Origin: Lampris incognitus
Lineage: Eukaryota > Chordata > Actinopteri > Lampriformes > Lampridae
Assembly (NCBI RefSeq): GCF_029633865.1
Contig: NC_079213.1
Coordinates: 89,577,131 to 89,641,130, forward strand
Direction of reading: 5' to 3'
DNA: 64,000 nt
Shown: piece by piece, positions 53,839 to 64,000 of the stretch
Layout of the letters: each line of letters starts with the position of its first letter
Numbering within the stretch: the stretch's first letter is position 1
Notes under the pieces: generated by a model
The model's input: the letters and a program-made list of their open reading frames with translations, nothing else
Database searches by the model: none
Told to the model about the DNA's origin: nothing
Program-made: the position numbers and the translations under genes

Positions 53839-54600
53839 GCTGATCCAAAACGTACCAATCCAGATTCCACAGTCTGATGTTTTTATGAATTATACATATG
53901 TAGCTGATAATGCAATTTTAGTATGAAGTGTTTTGAGTGCGGGGACGTGGGACATAAGCACGTCGCTTGCCCGCACACAAAGCATGAAGCAGAGGATGCG
54001 GAAGCTGCCGATCAGGCGGTTGAAGTGGCAGTGAGTAGTGAGGAGCCAGGGAGGAGTAACAAGGCCAATGGCAACGGGGAAGGAAGAAGGGTCCGTCTGC
54101 AGACTACAGGGGCGGAATGTGTAGAGGCGTAACTGTAGCAGGACTCCCATCACCTGCCCTAACATTAACCCCCCAACCCCTAACACCTCAGAGTGCAGGG
54201 GGAGGGTTCTTGAACTGGCAAGTAGGTGCTTCTTGAACTGATTTGGGCATGTCTTGTACTTTGGGTGCTTGTCTTGTATGTTACGCCCCTGTCTTGCAGT
54301 CCGCAGACAGATACTGTTGGAAACAAGTGAAACCACACAAAATGTAAACCTGGAGTGTCCTAAATTCCATAGTAATTCCTAGAAAGATAAAATGGCCGTA
54401 GATGACGTAGTAACTACTAGAGGGGCCCAGTGTGTTTGGAGTGGCGCTGCTGTGTGCATAACCTCCCCGGCAGCTGCTGCAGCCAAGCCTGGGCAAAGGG
54501 CGCAGAGTAAGAGGGAGGAGGCGGCTGCGGACCTGCCTGTCACCAAGAGCCAAGAAGGGAGGATGATGATGATCTTATCATGTTTCTAGCTGCCATCAGG
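53839..54600. other. Unassigned DNA with a zinc-knuckle fragment
   Basis: The first part (GCTGATCCAAAACGTACC) resumes the DNA-transposon-like repeat left of the Penelope insertion. The zinc-knuckle fragment at 53,923-54,132 follows. From 54,140 to 54,600 there is no recognised repeat, although GC-rich patches (54,420-54,560) are unlike the surroundings. Confidence 0.4.
53923..54132 (+). pseudogene. CCHC zinc-knuckle fragment, LINE ORF1-like
   Basis: The frame starts MKCFECGDVGHKHVACP, a CCHC knuckle in the form CxxCxxxGHxxxxC, followed by a polar tail rich in Ala and Glu that stops at 54,130. The CFECGDVGHKxxxCPH style is familiar from the first open frame of fish Tx1/L1-type LINEs. No other part of such a LINE was found nearby, so it is an isolated fragment. 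Confidence 0.45.
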
Positions 54601-54604
54601 ACTG

Positions 54605-54857
54605 TGTAGGTAACATATAGCTAGCAGAAAGCACTATTAACGGGGACAAACTGATACACGGTAGCCATCGGATCTCTGGTCTCACCAGAATGCCAAACAA
54701 GGGCAACCGGCCGTTTATTTATTGAAAAGCATAATTAGCAGCACCTGTAGAGTAATCACCCACCCCCCTCTGCACAGTGACGTCAGCATAAAGGCATTCA
54801 AGACAGTGTTCATCACCCCCACTTGCTCTTAGGCTGATTACAGTATGCAGTTGTCAG
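54605..54857 (-). repeat. Possible 3' LTR of the copia element
   Basis: Lies directly downstream of the copia Pol frame on the minus strand. With borders at 54,857 and about 54,605 it would have TG...CA ends (TGACAACTGC ... GTTACCTACA). It contains AATAAATAAA, a possible poly-A signal, in minus orientation. No second LTR is in the window for comparison and no clear polypurine tract was seen, so the borders are guesses. Confidence 0.35.
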
Positions 54858-54886
54858 GTACATCTAGCAAAGAAAATAAAAACATC

Positions 54887-56587
54887 TTACATACCAAAAA
54901 CAAAAGAAACAAACTTGTCAAGCAGAGCTTTAGTTACAGGTTTAGTCAAAATATCTGCAACCATGTCTGATGTGGGGCAATACTCAATAGTTATCCTTCC
55001 ATCACTAAGTGCAGACCGAACAAAATGATATTTGATGTCAACATGTTTACACCTTTGACGACATACAGGATTCTTGGACAGAGCAATGGCACCCTGGTTA
55101 TCCTCATGGATAGTCACTGGTGTATAATCACACCCCATATCCATCCCATTCAACAGTTGAACAAGATACATACTCTCCTGTGTAGTAGCCACCAAAGCCA
55201 TGTACTCGGCTTCACATGTGGATAAAGCAACAGTGGGTTGTTTCTTAGACTTCCAAGAGATAACGGGACCCATTTCAGAGAGGCAAAAACAATAACCAGT
55301 AATACTTCTTCTATCATTCTTGTCTGCGGCCCAGTCAGCATCACTGAATGCAATAAGGTTAAGGTTCACATCACTTCTCTTGTAACACAATTCATGGTTA
55401 ACAGTTCCCTTCAAATATCTGAGCACATGCTTTGCAGCTACCCAATGCTGCTCTCTTGAGTCAGACAGGTGTTGTGACAGTTTACTTACAATGAAGCTAA
55501 GGTCTGGTCTAGTACTTGTCATTACATAGATCAAACTGCCAACCATTTCTCGGTACCTCCTCGAATCAACAGGGTTACCTTCATCATCAAATTTCAGTTT
55601 GTTCTCACATGGGGTCGATCTTGGTCTGCAGCGAGTCATGTCAAACCTCTCCAGGATTTTTGTGATGTACCTCTTTTGGTTCATCTTTATTTCACCATAT
55701 CCCTGTGTAAAGTCAATACCAAGGAAATGTTTTATTTTACCAAGATCTTTCATCTTGAATTGGTCTCCCAATAGCTCTTTCACATTCCTGAGGGTTTGAC
55801 TGTCACTCGCTGCAATAAGAACATCATCGACCCAGATAATCAAAATGATTCTCTCACTCCCGGTTTGTTTGTTGTATACACAGTGGTCAGCTGGGTTCTG
55901 AACAAAACCATTTTGGCAAAGGAAATCATGCTGCATTTTATTCCAGTTTCGTCCTGACTGTTTCAGGCCATAGAGTGACTTGTTGAGCCTACTGACTAGT
56001 CTCTCACAAGTTTGAGACTTAACCTCAAAACCTTCTGGCTGTTCCATGTATAGCTCACAGTCAATGGGAGCATGTAAATATGCAGTTTTTACATCCATTT
56101 GGTGCAGCTCCAAACCATATTGTGCAGCAACCTGCATTAAACTGCGTACAGAGGTCATATCAGCGGTTGGGGAAAAGGTCTCACTATAGTCTATCCCTTC
56201 AATTTGACTATAGCCTTTAGCTACATATCTTGCTTTATATGTGGTTTCAACTGGGTTTTCCTTAACGATGTAAACCCATCTGCCCCCCACTGCATGTTTA
56301 CCTTCTGGCAATGTTGTTAGGGTAAAAGTGTCATTTTCCCTCAGGGAACTCATCTCATCCTACATAGCTTTAGCCCATAGTGAGGACTCTGGTGAGCCTA
56401 GGGCTTGTTTCAGGGTTTGGGGTACATCACAAATAACCCTGTAACAGTAGTCAATGCTGGTTAAAACCTGGTCATCACACTCCTAATCATCTAGATACGG
56501 GGGAGGTCTCCGGTCTCTCCTTGGACGACTACCTTCCCCACTCATGTTGGTGTCTGACTCACATTGCTCTACATCTTGTGTACTCTG
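54887..56587 (-). pseudogene. Ty1/copia Pol: reverse transcriptase and RNase H
   Basis: Open for 488 codons from a methionine at 56,353. The frame continues upstream past a TAG in WAKAM-stop-DEM to the hAT border at 56,587. RT has D87 in QMDVKTAYLHA and the copia-type WVDDVLI (D176, D177), with LYGLKQSGRNW between. RNase H has D338/D340 (FSDADWAAD), E381 (STCEAEYMAL) and D418 (HEDNQGAI). It ends in the ADILTKP segment typical of copia Pol. Gag, protease and integrase would lie to the right but are separated by the hAT insertion and the window end. At least one stop makes this copy defective. Copia elements are rare in fish relative to gypsy. Confidence 0.9.
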
Positions 56588-56590
56588 CAG

Positions 56591-56745
56591 TGTTGTAGTA
56601 CTCGAGTCCAGGACTCGGACTCGAGTCCGACTCGAGTCCTGATTTTCATGACTCGTGAATCGACTTGGACTTGAGCACTGATGACTCGGACTCGCGAATT
56701 TACTGCATTCGGACTCGGAAGTTGGAGACCCGGACTCTGACTTTT
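56591..56745 (+). repeat. hAT subterminal CTCGGACTCGAG repeats
   Basis: Several overlapping direct and inverted copies of GGACTCGAGTCC and GACTCGGACTCG, partly palindromic. Subterminal repeats of hAT elements are transposase-binding sites, so these are candidates for such sites. Confidence 0.7.
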
Positions 56746-56829
56746 TAATTGATAAAGACTGTTTTTGTTAGATTTTTTTTAAATAATAGGCCCTATTAAA
56801 ATATATTGATAGCTATATTAATACTGTAA

Positions 56830-57072
56830 TGTAGAGCCGAAGTAACGGAGAAGACCGTAGGTTCACACTTTAGCCGTGTAGGCAACTTTCTTTAATCCAC
56901 GGTAAATCAGAGAGACAAACAAAACCCCTAGCTCGACTGAGCGGAGGTGGCAAGAATAACCAGAAAACTGGCTGGACAACCATAACTTAACCCTGCGTTA
57001 ACCTGCCAGGGCAACCATGACTTAACCCTTAGTTCCTGGGTTGAATTCTGTCCCCAATACGTGTCCACCACA
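56830..57072 (-). repeat. 3' LTR of the young gypsy element
   Basis: On the minus strand it begins TGTGGTGGACACG and ends CGGCTCTACA. Identical by eye over all 243 positions to the LTR at 61,003-61,245. GATTAAAG may serve as a poly-A signal. Confidence 0.95.
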
Positions 57073-57093
57073 TGAGCCCCCCCAGAATTCGCC

Positions 57094-60000
57094 CTAGTAA
57101 TCGAAGTCAGGCAGGCGCGGGTGGACGACAGGCCGTCCGCGGCGGCTCCGGATAACAGGGGCCGGAGTGTCTCTGGGAGGCATTGACGCGGGCCTGTGGA
57201 GGTCGGCCTGAGGAGCAGAAGAGGCAGCTCGGGCCTCCACGGGGGGAGGAGGCGGAGCCGGGGGACGACCGCGACGAGGAGGTTGGGCTAACTCCAACGG
57301 CTGCGTCAAGTCCAGGTGTGCGGGTTTAACTCGGTCCACTGAAACATGCTCGGCCGTGCCCCCAAAATCCACCACCAGGTGCTTAGTTCCCCGTTCCAGG
57401 ACGCGGAAGGGGCCGTCATAAGGGGGTTGCAGAGGGGGGCGGTGTGCGTCGTGACGGATGAACACGTAGTCTGCTGACTGCAGACCTGGGGGCACCTGGG
57501 ACACCGGAGCGCCGTGTTGGGCGGTAGGGACGGGTGTGAAAGCTCTGACCCCGTCCAGCAAGGAGGCTCGTTGGTCCACAGCTGACCAGGGACGCGTTGC
57601 ATTGGGCATGAAATCGCCTGGGACTCGCAGCGGCGTGCCGTACACCAGCTCCGCAGAGGAGGCTTGTAGGTCTTCCTTCGGGGCGGTCCGCAGGCCCAGC
57701 ATGACCCATGGGAGCTTGTCAACCCAGTTGCAGTCCTTGAGAGTAGCCCGAAGCGCAGCCTTCATGGACCGGTGGAAGCGCTCACATAGGCTGTTCGCCT
57801 GAGGGTGGTAGGCGGTAGTGCGATGAAGCTTGACGCCCAGAGCCTCACCCACAGCATTCCATAGCTCTGAGGTAAACTGTGGCCCACGGTCAGATGAAAG
57901 GTCGGAAGGCGTACCGAAACGTGAGACCCACGACCCAATAAAAGCCCGGGCCACATCAGCAGACGTCGTGGATGCCAGGGGAACAGCTTCAGGCCAGCGC
58001 GTAGTCCTGTCCACCACAGTGAAGAGGTAGGTGAACCCATGGGAGGGGGGTAGGGGACCAACCAGGTCGACGTGGACATGGTCAAATCGTCTCTCCGGCA
58101 CTGCGAAGCGTTCCAGGGGCGCCTTAATGTGGCGGTGTATCTTAGCCCGCTGACAGGCAACACACGAGTCGGCCCACGCTTTCACGTCTCTCTTAAGTCC
58201 CTCCCACACAAACTTAGCAGAGGTCAGGCGCACGGATGGCTTACCGCCTGGATGAGAGAGGCCGTGCACAGCTTCAAATACGGGGCGTCTCCAGCTGTGC
58301 GGGACGATGGGCCTGGGCTGTCCTGTGGAGACGTCACACAGGAGGGTGACACCTGTGTCGCTGAAAGGAACGTCCTGCAGGCGGAGCCCCGTGTCGGAGG
58401 CCCGGAGACGGAGGATGCTCGGGTCCGTGGCCTGGTCAGCAGCCATCTGTGCATAGTCAAGGCCTAGGTGGACCGCTCCAATCACTGCCCTAGACAGGCA
58501 GTCAGCTACCTGGTTAGACTTACCAGCGACGTGCTGGATGTCGGTAGTGAATTCCGAAATGTAGGAGAGTTGTCGCTGCTGGCGAGCGGACCATGGCTCG
58601 GCCGTCTTGGACATGGCAAACGTGAGGGGCTTGTGGTCCACGTACGCAGTAAACTCGCGGCCCTCTAGCAGGAAACGGAAATGCCGGACGGCGAGCCAGA
58701 GACCGAGGAGTTCCCTGTCAAAAGTACTATACTTGCGCTCTCGGGGTGTAAGCTGGCGACTGAAAAAGGCCAAAGGCTGCCAAGCCCCCCCCACCCACTG
58801 TTCGTGAACCGCACCAACAGCATAGTCCGATGCATCCGTGGTTATGGAAATAGGCGCTGTAGGTGAAGGATGCGCTAGCAGGGTAGCCTGGGAGAGCGCA
58901 GCTTTAGTCTCGGTGAGCGCACGGTCCCGCTCTGCTGTCCAGTCGACCGCCTGGTTGGGGGACATGCCTTTCAGCGCCTCGTACAGTGGCCGGATGATAA
59001 AGGCGGCTCGAGGAATGAAGCGGTGGTAGAATGTCACCATCCCGATGAACTCCCTGAGCGCACGAGCTGTTTGGGGGCGCGGAAAGGCCGCCACCGCTTC
59101 CACCTTTGAGGGCAGGGGGACTGCCCCGTCCCCAGTGATGCGGTGCCCGAGGAAATCCATGGCTGTCAGCCCGAACCGGCACTTCGCCGGGTTGACGATC
59201 AGCCCATGCTGGCTGAGGCGTGTGAAGAGGGCATGAAGATGGGACAGGTGTTCTTCCTCGGAGGCGCTGGCGATGAGTATGTCGTCCAAATAGACGAAGA
59301 TGAAAGGAAGGCCACGGAGCACTGAATCCATCAGCCGCTGAAAGGACTGGGCCGCGTTTTTGAGTCCAAATGGCATTCGTAGGAATTCAAATAGGCCGAA
59401 TGGGGTTGTCACCGCTGTCTTGGGGATGTCTGAGGGGTGCACGGGAACTTGATGATAACCACGGACCAGGTCGACTTTTGAGAAGACGCATTTGCCAGAC
59501 AGGTTTGCAGAAAAGTCCTGGATATGCGGGACAGGATAGCGGTCAGGCGTGGTGGCGTCATTTAGTCGGCGGTAGTCCCCGCATGGGCGCCAACCTCCAT
59601 CAGGCTTAGCGACGATGTGGAGTGGGGACGCCCACGGGCTGTCAGAGCGGCGGATGATCCCCATGCGTTCCAGGTGCTCGAACTCAGACTTGGCAATGGC
59701 GAGTTTGGCGGGGTCGAGACGCCTGGCTCTGGCGTAGACCGGGGGCCCCTTCGTAGCAATGTGATGCTCCACCCCATGCTTAGCGGTGGGTGCAGAGAAG
59801 GTAGGCTGGGTGAGGTCAGGGAACTCAGCGAGGAGGCGGGTGAACTTGTCTGCCTCTGAGAGAGAGTTGGCTAGACCTGCATAGGCCGCTTCCCTCCGCG
59901 TACATGCGAAGGAGGAGAAGGTTAAGGCATCGACCAGACGGCTGTTCTGAATGTCCACTAGTAAACCGTAAGCGCACAAAAAATCAGCTCCGAGGAGGGG

Positions 60001-60315
60001 AAGCGTTACATTGGCCATGACGAACTCCCACGTGAAACGTTGTCCACCAAAACACAGTTCTACAGACCGCACGCCGTAGGTGTGGATAGGGCTGCCGTCA
60101 GCCGTCGCCAACTGGGGGCCCCGCTCCCCGCCCATGATGTCGACGTCAGTAGCAGGGAGCACGCTTCTCTGTGCGCCCGTGTCACAAAGAAATCGCCGAC
60201 CGGAGATGGTGTCGAGGATGAAGAGTAGCCTGCTCGTATCGCCAACACTCATGGCCACTACTGAGTGTTGGCCCTCTCGTTTCCCGTCGGCCTGTAGTTG
60301 CAGGGGGAACGGCAC
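57094..60315 (-). CDS. pol: Gypsy Pol polyprotein (protease, RT, RNase H, integrase)
   Basis: Open for 1,073 codons. The frame is -1 to gag and overlaps it by 58 bases, so a Gag-Pol frameshift is likely and the first methionine need not be the real start. Domains: protease with DTGA at 45-48; RT with [11 protein letters not shown] (D282) and YLDD at 342-345; RNase H with D494 (TTDAS), FDRELLG near 535 and VDHKP near 560; integrase with HHCC zinc site (HGLSHPG to CVAC, about 684-721) and the DDE acids D750 (VDLVGP), D809 (SSDRGPQF) and E845 (CERFHRS), 35 residues between the last two. A C-terminal proline and arginine-rich tail follows. All catalytic residues expected for activity are present. 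It copies element RNA and inserts the DNA. Confidence 0.95.
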   Translation of the reverse strand: MPFPLQLQADGKREGQHSVVAMSVGDTSRLLFILDTISGRRFLCDTGAQRSVLPATDVDIMGGERGPQLATADGSPIHTYGVRSVELCFGGQRFTWEFVMANVTLPLLGADFLCAYGLLVDIQNSRLVDALTFSSFACTRREAAYAGLANSLSEADKFTRLLAEFPDLTQPTFSAPTAKHGVEHHIATKGPPVYARARRLDPAKLAIAKSEFEHLERMGIIRRSDSPWASPLHIVAKPDGGWRPCGDYRRLNDATTPDRYPVPHIQDFSANLSGKCVFSKVDLVRGYHQVPVHPSDIPKTAVTTPFGLFEFLRMPFGLKNAAQSFQRLMDSVLRGLPFIFVYLDDILIASASEEEHLSHLHALFTRLSQHGLIVNPAKCRFGLTAMDFLGHRITGDGAVPLPSKVEAVAAFPRPQTARALREFIGMVTFYHRFIPRAAFIIRPLYEALKGMSPNQAVDWTAERDRALTETKAALSQATLLAHPSPTAPISITTDASDYAVGAVHEQWVGGAWQPLAFFSRQLTPRERKYSTFDRELLGLWLAVRHFRFLLEGREFTAYVDHKPLTFAMSKTAEPWSARQQRQLSYISEFTTDIQHVAGKSNQVADCLSRAVIGAVHLGLDYAQMAADQATDPSILRLRASDTGLRLQDVPFSDTGVTLLCDVSTGQPRPIVPHSWRRPVFEAVHGLSHPGGKPSVRLTSAKFVWEGLKRDVKAWADSCVACQRAKIHRHIKAPLERFAVPERRFDHVHVDLVGPLPPSHGFTYLFTVVDRTTRWPEAVPLASTTSADVARAFIGSWVSRFGTPSDLSSDRGPQFTSELWNAVGEALGVKLHRTTAYHPQANSLCERFHRSMKAALRATLKDCNWVDKLPWVMLGLRTAPKEDLQASSAELVYGTPLRVPGDFMPNATRPWSAVDQRASLLDGVRAFTPVPTAQHGAPVSQVPPGLQSADYVFIRHDAHRPPLQPPYDGPFRVLERGTKHLVVDFGGTAEHVSVDRVKPAHLDLTQPLELAQPPRRGRPPAPPPPPVEARAASSAPQADLHRPASMPPRDTPAPVIRSRRGRPVVHPRLPDFDY

Positions 60316-60950
60316 CGTTTAGCTTTCGCACCAAATCGAGCGTGGTACATACCGAGTCCAGAGGGCTTGTAGCGGTCTGATGCTGTGGCGCCACCGTCGG
60401 GCCACGCCCGCGATGTCGGCGGGGGGCCAGTGAAGGTAGGAGCCAGCACCCCGGCATGGGAGGAACGTTGTGTAGCGACGAAGAATCGGTCAGCCTCCTT
60501 TGCCAGCTCACGGGGATCAGTGATGGTGGAGTTAGCGAGCGCAGTCTGGACGTGGGGCGGCATGTTGCGCAGAAACAGCTCCATAAACAGGAAACATGGC
60601 TTTTCTTGACCCAGTAGGTTTAACATCCTGCTCATTAGCTCCGATGGTTTGCCATCTCCCAAGCCCTGAATTGCGAAGAGGCGACGTGCTCTCTCCGTTG
60701 CAGACAGTTCAAAAGTTTCAAGGAGGAGATGTTTAAGTGCGGCGTATTTACCATCGGCCGGTGGGTTGGTTATGAAACCGCTTATCCTGGAAGCCGTAGC
60801 GCACCCCAGCGCTGCCAATACGTAGTAGTACCTGGTCTCGTCTGCTGTTATGTCTCTGAGCGCGAACTGTGCCTCAGCCTGCGCGAACCATGTAGCCGCG
60901 GAAGACTCCCAAAACTCCGGCAGTTTAATTGCAACGGCGTTCGTAGCCAT
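60258..60950 (-). CDS. gag: Gypsy Gag
   Basis: Open for 230 codons from [14 protein letters not shown]. The segment [20 protein letters not shown] with [16 protein letters not shown] near the N-terminus is typical of Gag proteins in vertebrate gypsy elements, which usually read LPxFWxxxPxxWFxQxExxF. The C-terminus is basic and Cys-containing ([10 protein letters not shown]) but has no full CCHC knuckle, as in related elements. It starts about 50 bases after the primer-binding site and overlaps pol. It would form the particle that packages the RNA. Confidence 0.92.
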   Translation of the reverse strand: MATNAVAIKLPEFWESSAATWFAQAEAQFALRDITADETRYYYVLAALGCATASRISGFITNPPADGKYAALKHLLLETFELSATERARRLFAIQGLGDGKPSELMSRMLNLLGQEKPCFLFMELFLRNMPPHVQTALANSTITDPRELAKEADRFFVATQRSSHAGVLAPTFTGPPPTSRAWPDGGATASDRYKPSGLGMYHARFGAKAKRCRSPCNYRPTGNERANTQ

Positions 60951-60984
60951 AATGTGTGTGGTTTCAGAAAACTTATCCGAAAAC

Positions 60985-61001
60985 CGACGTCGGGGTCACC
61001 A
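60985..61001 (-). promoter_or_regulatory. Primer-binding site of the young gypsy element
   Basis: The minus strand reads TGGTGACCCCGACGTCG starting one base after the 5' LTR. TGG matches the CCA end of a tRNA, and the rest would pair with its acceptor stem. The tRNA type was not determined. Confidence 0.75.
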
Positions 61002-61002
61002 G

Positions 61003-61245
61003 TGTAGAGCCGAAGTAACGGAGAAGACCGTAGGTTCACACTTTAGCCGTGTAGGCAACTTTCTTTAATCCACGGTAAATCAGAGAGACAAACAAAACCC
61101 CTAGCTCGACTGAGCGGAGGTGGCAAGAATAACCAGAAAACTGGCTGGACAACCATAACTTAACCCTGCGTTAACCTGCCAGGGCAACCATGACTTAACC
61201 CTTAGTTCCTGGGTTGAATTCTGTCCCCAATACGTGTCCACCACA
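61003..61245 (-). repeat. 5' LTR of the young gypsy element
   Basis: Identical by eye to the LTR at 56,830-57,072. Being the upstream LTR for the minus-strand element, it should hold the promoter, but no clear TATA box is visible. Confidence 0.95.
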
Positions 61246-61323
61246 GTAACATTATTCAATTTCGTGTAAGGGCAGGCACGTGTGTTCCACCTACATGCGG
61301 ATTCACGTGGCGTGCATACCGTC

Positions 61324-61503
61324 ATGTTCAGTAGCGCGAAGATGCCTAAAGAGACGCCCCGAATTGTGCGCTTTGCTTACACAGATTTTACAACAAATTC
61401 CAGCAAGCTCACTGCTAGATGTTCGATATGTAAACGAACTATTGAGGAGAAGACCGGGACAACCAAACTTCAACAGACATCTGTCAAGGATGCACCCAGA
61501 AAA
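61324..61503 (+). pseudogene. hAT transposase exon 1 with a BED zinc finger
   Basis: Possible starts are the ATG at 61,324 or the one at 61,342 (MPKETPR). The frame reads FAYTDFTTNSSKLTARCSIC, giving the two cysteines of a BED finger. The histidines (FNRHLSRMHPEK) lie in the next frame, so one base has been lost or gained near 61,460. A donor GTAAGT follows directly at 61,504. BED fingers bind the element's ends. The frameshift breaks the finger. Confidence 0.8.
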
Positions 61504-62819
61504 GTAAGTGATATGCAGTCAGTTGATGATATGGTTGGTGATCAGTTACCGTTAGCTAGCTAGCTATCTAGCTACGGTAACAATAGCCTCTGAAGTAACT
61601 CAACCACTGGTCCAAGATGTTGGGTCGGGTCGTGTGGCGGGTATATCATGTCACTAGAACCGTTGGGTTAGGTGGTGTGGCGGGTATATCATATCACTAG
61701 AACCAAGTGAAATTGTATAGGTAAGTTAAGTAACGTTACTGTTAGAATGCTAATGCAGCATTGCACAGAAAAGTCACAGTACGGTTCGCTTTCGGTACGA
61801 GCGTGCCATCGATCTCACCAATGATGAGTTGGTAAGTAACACGCAGCGTCTTCGTGTTATAGGGAGATTAAAACTGATTTTTCTTATTTATCATTTAGCT
61901 AATTACCAAGTAGCATACACTTAACGGAAAAAACACACCACTCTGAACTACCGTGTTAGCATTAATCTTAACTAGCAATAACAAATCTGCACATGGCAGG
62001 TCTCCGCCATGAATATTCTCCACGTGCGGAGAAGGAAGAAGTCTAGCCTATATGCATCCACAAATAATGTTGATAAAATGTGCACAACTTTACAATGCAA
62101 ATAAAAATAATTGTAGGCTATTACTCGCTAAATGGGACTAATTGAAGAAAGCTAATGTGGATGCCGCCACTGGTTTTCTTGAGAGCTGGAGACGGTACAA
62201 GATTTGACGGATGTGGCATCCCCCCCCCCCCCGATGTACCGAAAACTACCGAACCGTATGGTGATTCGTGACACCGCATAGGCTACTGTAAATATGGGGA
62301 TATTTTTCTTTGCATATATGCAGCATTGGGTGTGCCAAATTCTAAAAATAGACACGCGCGACGTAGCTTTTGAACAGTACTATGAACTGGCTCTGTCTTC
62401 TAACAAAATCACACCCTCCCTGACCCATACAGAATAAACATACAGACTCACGGAGGATAGAGAGTTAAAGCTCAGCTAGGTAGCATGTAACATACTTAAA
62501 TCAATAATTAAATGACTGGGTTTTGCTAATTAATCCCTGTCCTGTTAGTCTCATAAATTATGTATCTTTTCTCATACTTTTCATTTATCCAGCTAGTTTA
62601 CATTAGTTAATCTACTAATATGGTAATGTTAGTTATATAGATAACTAAATATGTAACTTAACTGGTTATGGTTCAAACCACTATGTGTATAATGTGTAAC
62701 ATTTGTATTGTTATTGCATATTGTTATAGCTATAACGTTACACATTTTTTGCTGTGAGAAAGATTACTTGAAACAGTTTGGCATCAGCAAGCTAAAGTGT
62801 GTATCCTATCTTCCCCTAG
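61504..62819 (+). other. Intron of the hAT transposase
   Basis: Begins GTAAGTG and ends TTCCCCTAG; removing it joins MHPEK to FQEYRAST with the codon split after two bases. Inside, a direct duplication of about 48 bp (GTGGCGGGTATATCAT at about 61,635 and 61,680) and a C run at 62,221-62,232 are seen. No other coding similarity. Confidence 0.7.
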
Positions 62820-64000
62820 GTTCCAAGAATACCGTGCCTCCACTGCTTCAGATGTGATGCCAGCTGCTTCAGCTCAGAAGACTATCACATCACTTTTAAA
62901 TGATGGTCAGCAAAGGATGTACAACCTCAAACATCCACGTCAGAAGGCTATAAGTGATGCCTTTGTAAAAGATCAAATCATTAAGTGCTGCTTGCCACTC
63001 TCCATCGTTGACAATGAGGACTTCAAGCACTTGCTGCATGTCCTGGATCCTCAGTACCGGCCCATAGCAAGATCCACAATTTCCTCTGTGACCATTCCAG
63101 GAATGGTGGAAGTCAAGAAAGAACAGATAAAGAGCCAGCTGGCAGAAGCATCGAGTGTTGCTGTTACCACAGACATTTGGCGTGATCGAAATATGCGGTC
63201 ATTCCTTGGAGTGACAGCACACACAGTGGCAATGGATAAAAAAAACAGGAACTCAGCCTTCAGTCATATCTTCTTTCCTGCAAAAGAGTGCATGGGAAAC
63301 ACTCAGGAGAGAAGATTGCAATGATGTTTGAATGCTGTGCTGAAGAATACCTGATTAAGGACAAGATCAACTTTGTCATAACTGACAATGCATCCAACAT
63401 GAGAAAAGCTTTCCAGGCCAGCTTTCCCCTAGAGGATCCTTGTGATGCTGAAGCTCATGATCCCAGCTCATTTGAGGAGGATGATGAAATATGGCAAGAC
63501 CTGATGCCAGAAGATCAACAGACAGTCAATGACACTTTGGCTAAGAACTGTATCATGCTTCACACATTCACTGCAGTTGGTCATAAAAGATGGTCTGAAA
63601 GACACCAGTGGGCTGTCAAGCACCCTAGCAAAGCTATCCCGTGCAGCCAACCTCCTCCACAGTGGCACCTCGTTTAAAGACTGCTTTGAAGCGTGTTCTG
63701 GTGATGAAACAATTCCAACAGCGAATGCCACACGATGGAATTCCACTCTGAAGCAGGTGAAGGCTTATATGCATTTAGACATGCAAAAGCTGTCCAGTGT
63801 GTTGGAATCAGAGGGGCGCAAAAGCCTTATCTTATCCCCGTGAGAGTATGCTCAGCTTAAAGAACTGATCGAAGTTCTTGATCCGTTCTTAGAGGCAACC
63901 AACCTAACTCAGGGTGAGACTACTGTCACCGTCAGTGTGATTGTGCCCTGTGTCCTCACTCTGCGCTGTCACCTGCAGGAAATAAGAGGAAAAGCCAGAT
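62820..64000 (+). pseudogene. hAT transposase exon 2, broken, runs off the window
   Basis: Reads RQKAISDAFVKDQIIKCCLP, IVDNEDFKHLLHVLDPQYRP, then VAVTTDIWRDRNMRSFLGV, which holds the first catalytic aspartate of hAT enzymes. A frame change near 63,287 leads to INFVITDNASNMRKAF (second aspartate), and a compensating change near 63,540 to LQLVIKDGLKD and IPTANATRWNSTLKQV. A TGA at 63,841 interrupts; the reading continues EYAQLKELIEVLDPFLEAT to the end. It resembles ZBED-type hAT transposases of fish. The C-terminal dimerisation part is outside the window. At least three lesions here make it inactive. Confidence 0.85.

Larger units (their letters stand above)
56830..61245 (-). mobile_element. 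Young, apparently intact Ty3/gypsy LTR retrotransposon
   Basis: Two 243-bp LTRs (56,830-57,072 and 61,003-61,245) that are identical by eye; GTAA at 56,826-56,829 and at 61,246-61,249. On the minus strand the order is LTR, primer-binding site (TGGTGACCCCGACG), gag, pol (protease, RT, RNase H, integrase), a polypurine stretch (CTGGGGGGCTC) and LTR. Both frames are open. Length is 4,416 bp. The coding part is clearly more GC-rich than its surroundings. It sits between the end and the transposase of the hAT element, and is the youngest layer of the stack. Confidence 0.96.
56588..64000 (+). mobile_element. hAT transposon with BED-finger transposase (3' end outside the window)
   Basis: Starts CAGTGTTGTAGTACTCGAGTC, a hAT-type terminus, followed by subterminal ACTCGGACTCGAGTCC-type words repeated several times to about 56,740. 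This pattern is widespread in fish hAT elements. The 8 bases before it (GTACTCTG, 56,580-56,587) would be the target duplication. The transposase lies at 61,324-64,000. A gypsy element (56,830-61,245) separates the end from the gene. The copia frame stops exactly at the hAT start, so the hAT probably entered copia Pol. Confidence 0.85.

Noticed and set aside
57306..60250. Several plus- and minus-strand frames of 60-138 residues within the young gypsy pol
   Set aside because: They are overlapping frames of the GC-rich pol gene without similarity of their own.

Overview
The window looks like repeat-rich, non-genic DNA from a teleost fish. I found no host protein-coding gene in it. The fish assignment rests on the repeats: a Rex3-type (RTE) LINE, a DIRS1-like element, Tc1/mariner copies, a Penelope-like element, a Ty1/copia and two Ty3/gypsy elements, an ISL2EU-like DNA transposon, a BED-finger hAT, several tRNA-headed SINEs and a 5S-headed SINE, with many CA/GT microsatellites. 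Every coding stretch I could recognise belongs to a mobile element. Species and chromosome cannot be told from the sequence.

Layout. 1-7.4 kb: a decayed minus-strand DIRS1-like retrotransposon (gag remnants, RT, RNase H, tyrosine recombinase) with inverted end repeats, interrupted by a SINE and a Penelope end fragment. 7.4-19.9 kb: mostly AT-rich DNA with no gene, a tandem pair of tRNA-headed repeats (14.4-15.2 kb) and a CA/GT-rich block with interleaved palindromes (17.2-17.7 kb). 20.2-22.6 kb: remnants of an ISL2EU-like transposon, with a YqaJ-type nuclease fragment converging on a DDE_Tnp_4 transposase that is itself split by another repeat. 22.9-25.5 kb: Rex3 on the minus strand. 25.6-32.7 kb: pieces of an L2/CR1-group LINE, one copy interrupted by a Tc1-like element and by a short retroposon. 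33.9-35.1 kb: a second, nearly identical Tc1-like copy with an intact 345-aa frame. 35.1-45.8 kb: gene-free DNA with a 142-bp Penelope end unit, a 5S-headed SINE and smaller repeats.

45.8-64 kb is a dense stack of insertions. A MITE-like element lies beside a Penelope-like insertion built of two head-to-head copies and flanked by a 12-bp target duplication. That insertion is split by a decayed gypsy element (48,232-53,199, target duplication GTGGT). Next comes a minus-strand copia element. It is entered by a hAT transposon at 56,588, which carries a young gypsy element (56,830-61,245, LTRs identical by eye, gag and pol frames open, target duplication GTAA). The hAT transposase runs off the window end.

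The most noteworthy items are the young, apparently intact gypsy element; the inverted Penelope pair and its hammerhead-ribozyme-like core; the two Tc1-like copies with DD36E spacing and different lesions; the YqaJ/DDE pair; and the A-B-A'-B' palindrome block. No CRISPR array, free-standing tRNA gene or rRNA gene was seen. All family names come from motif recognition without a database search.
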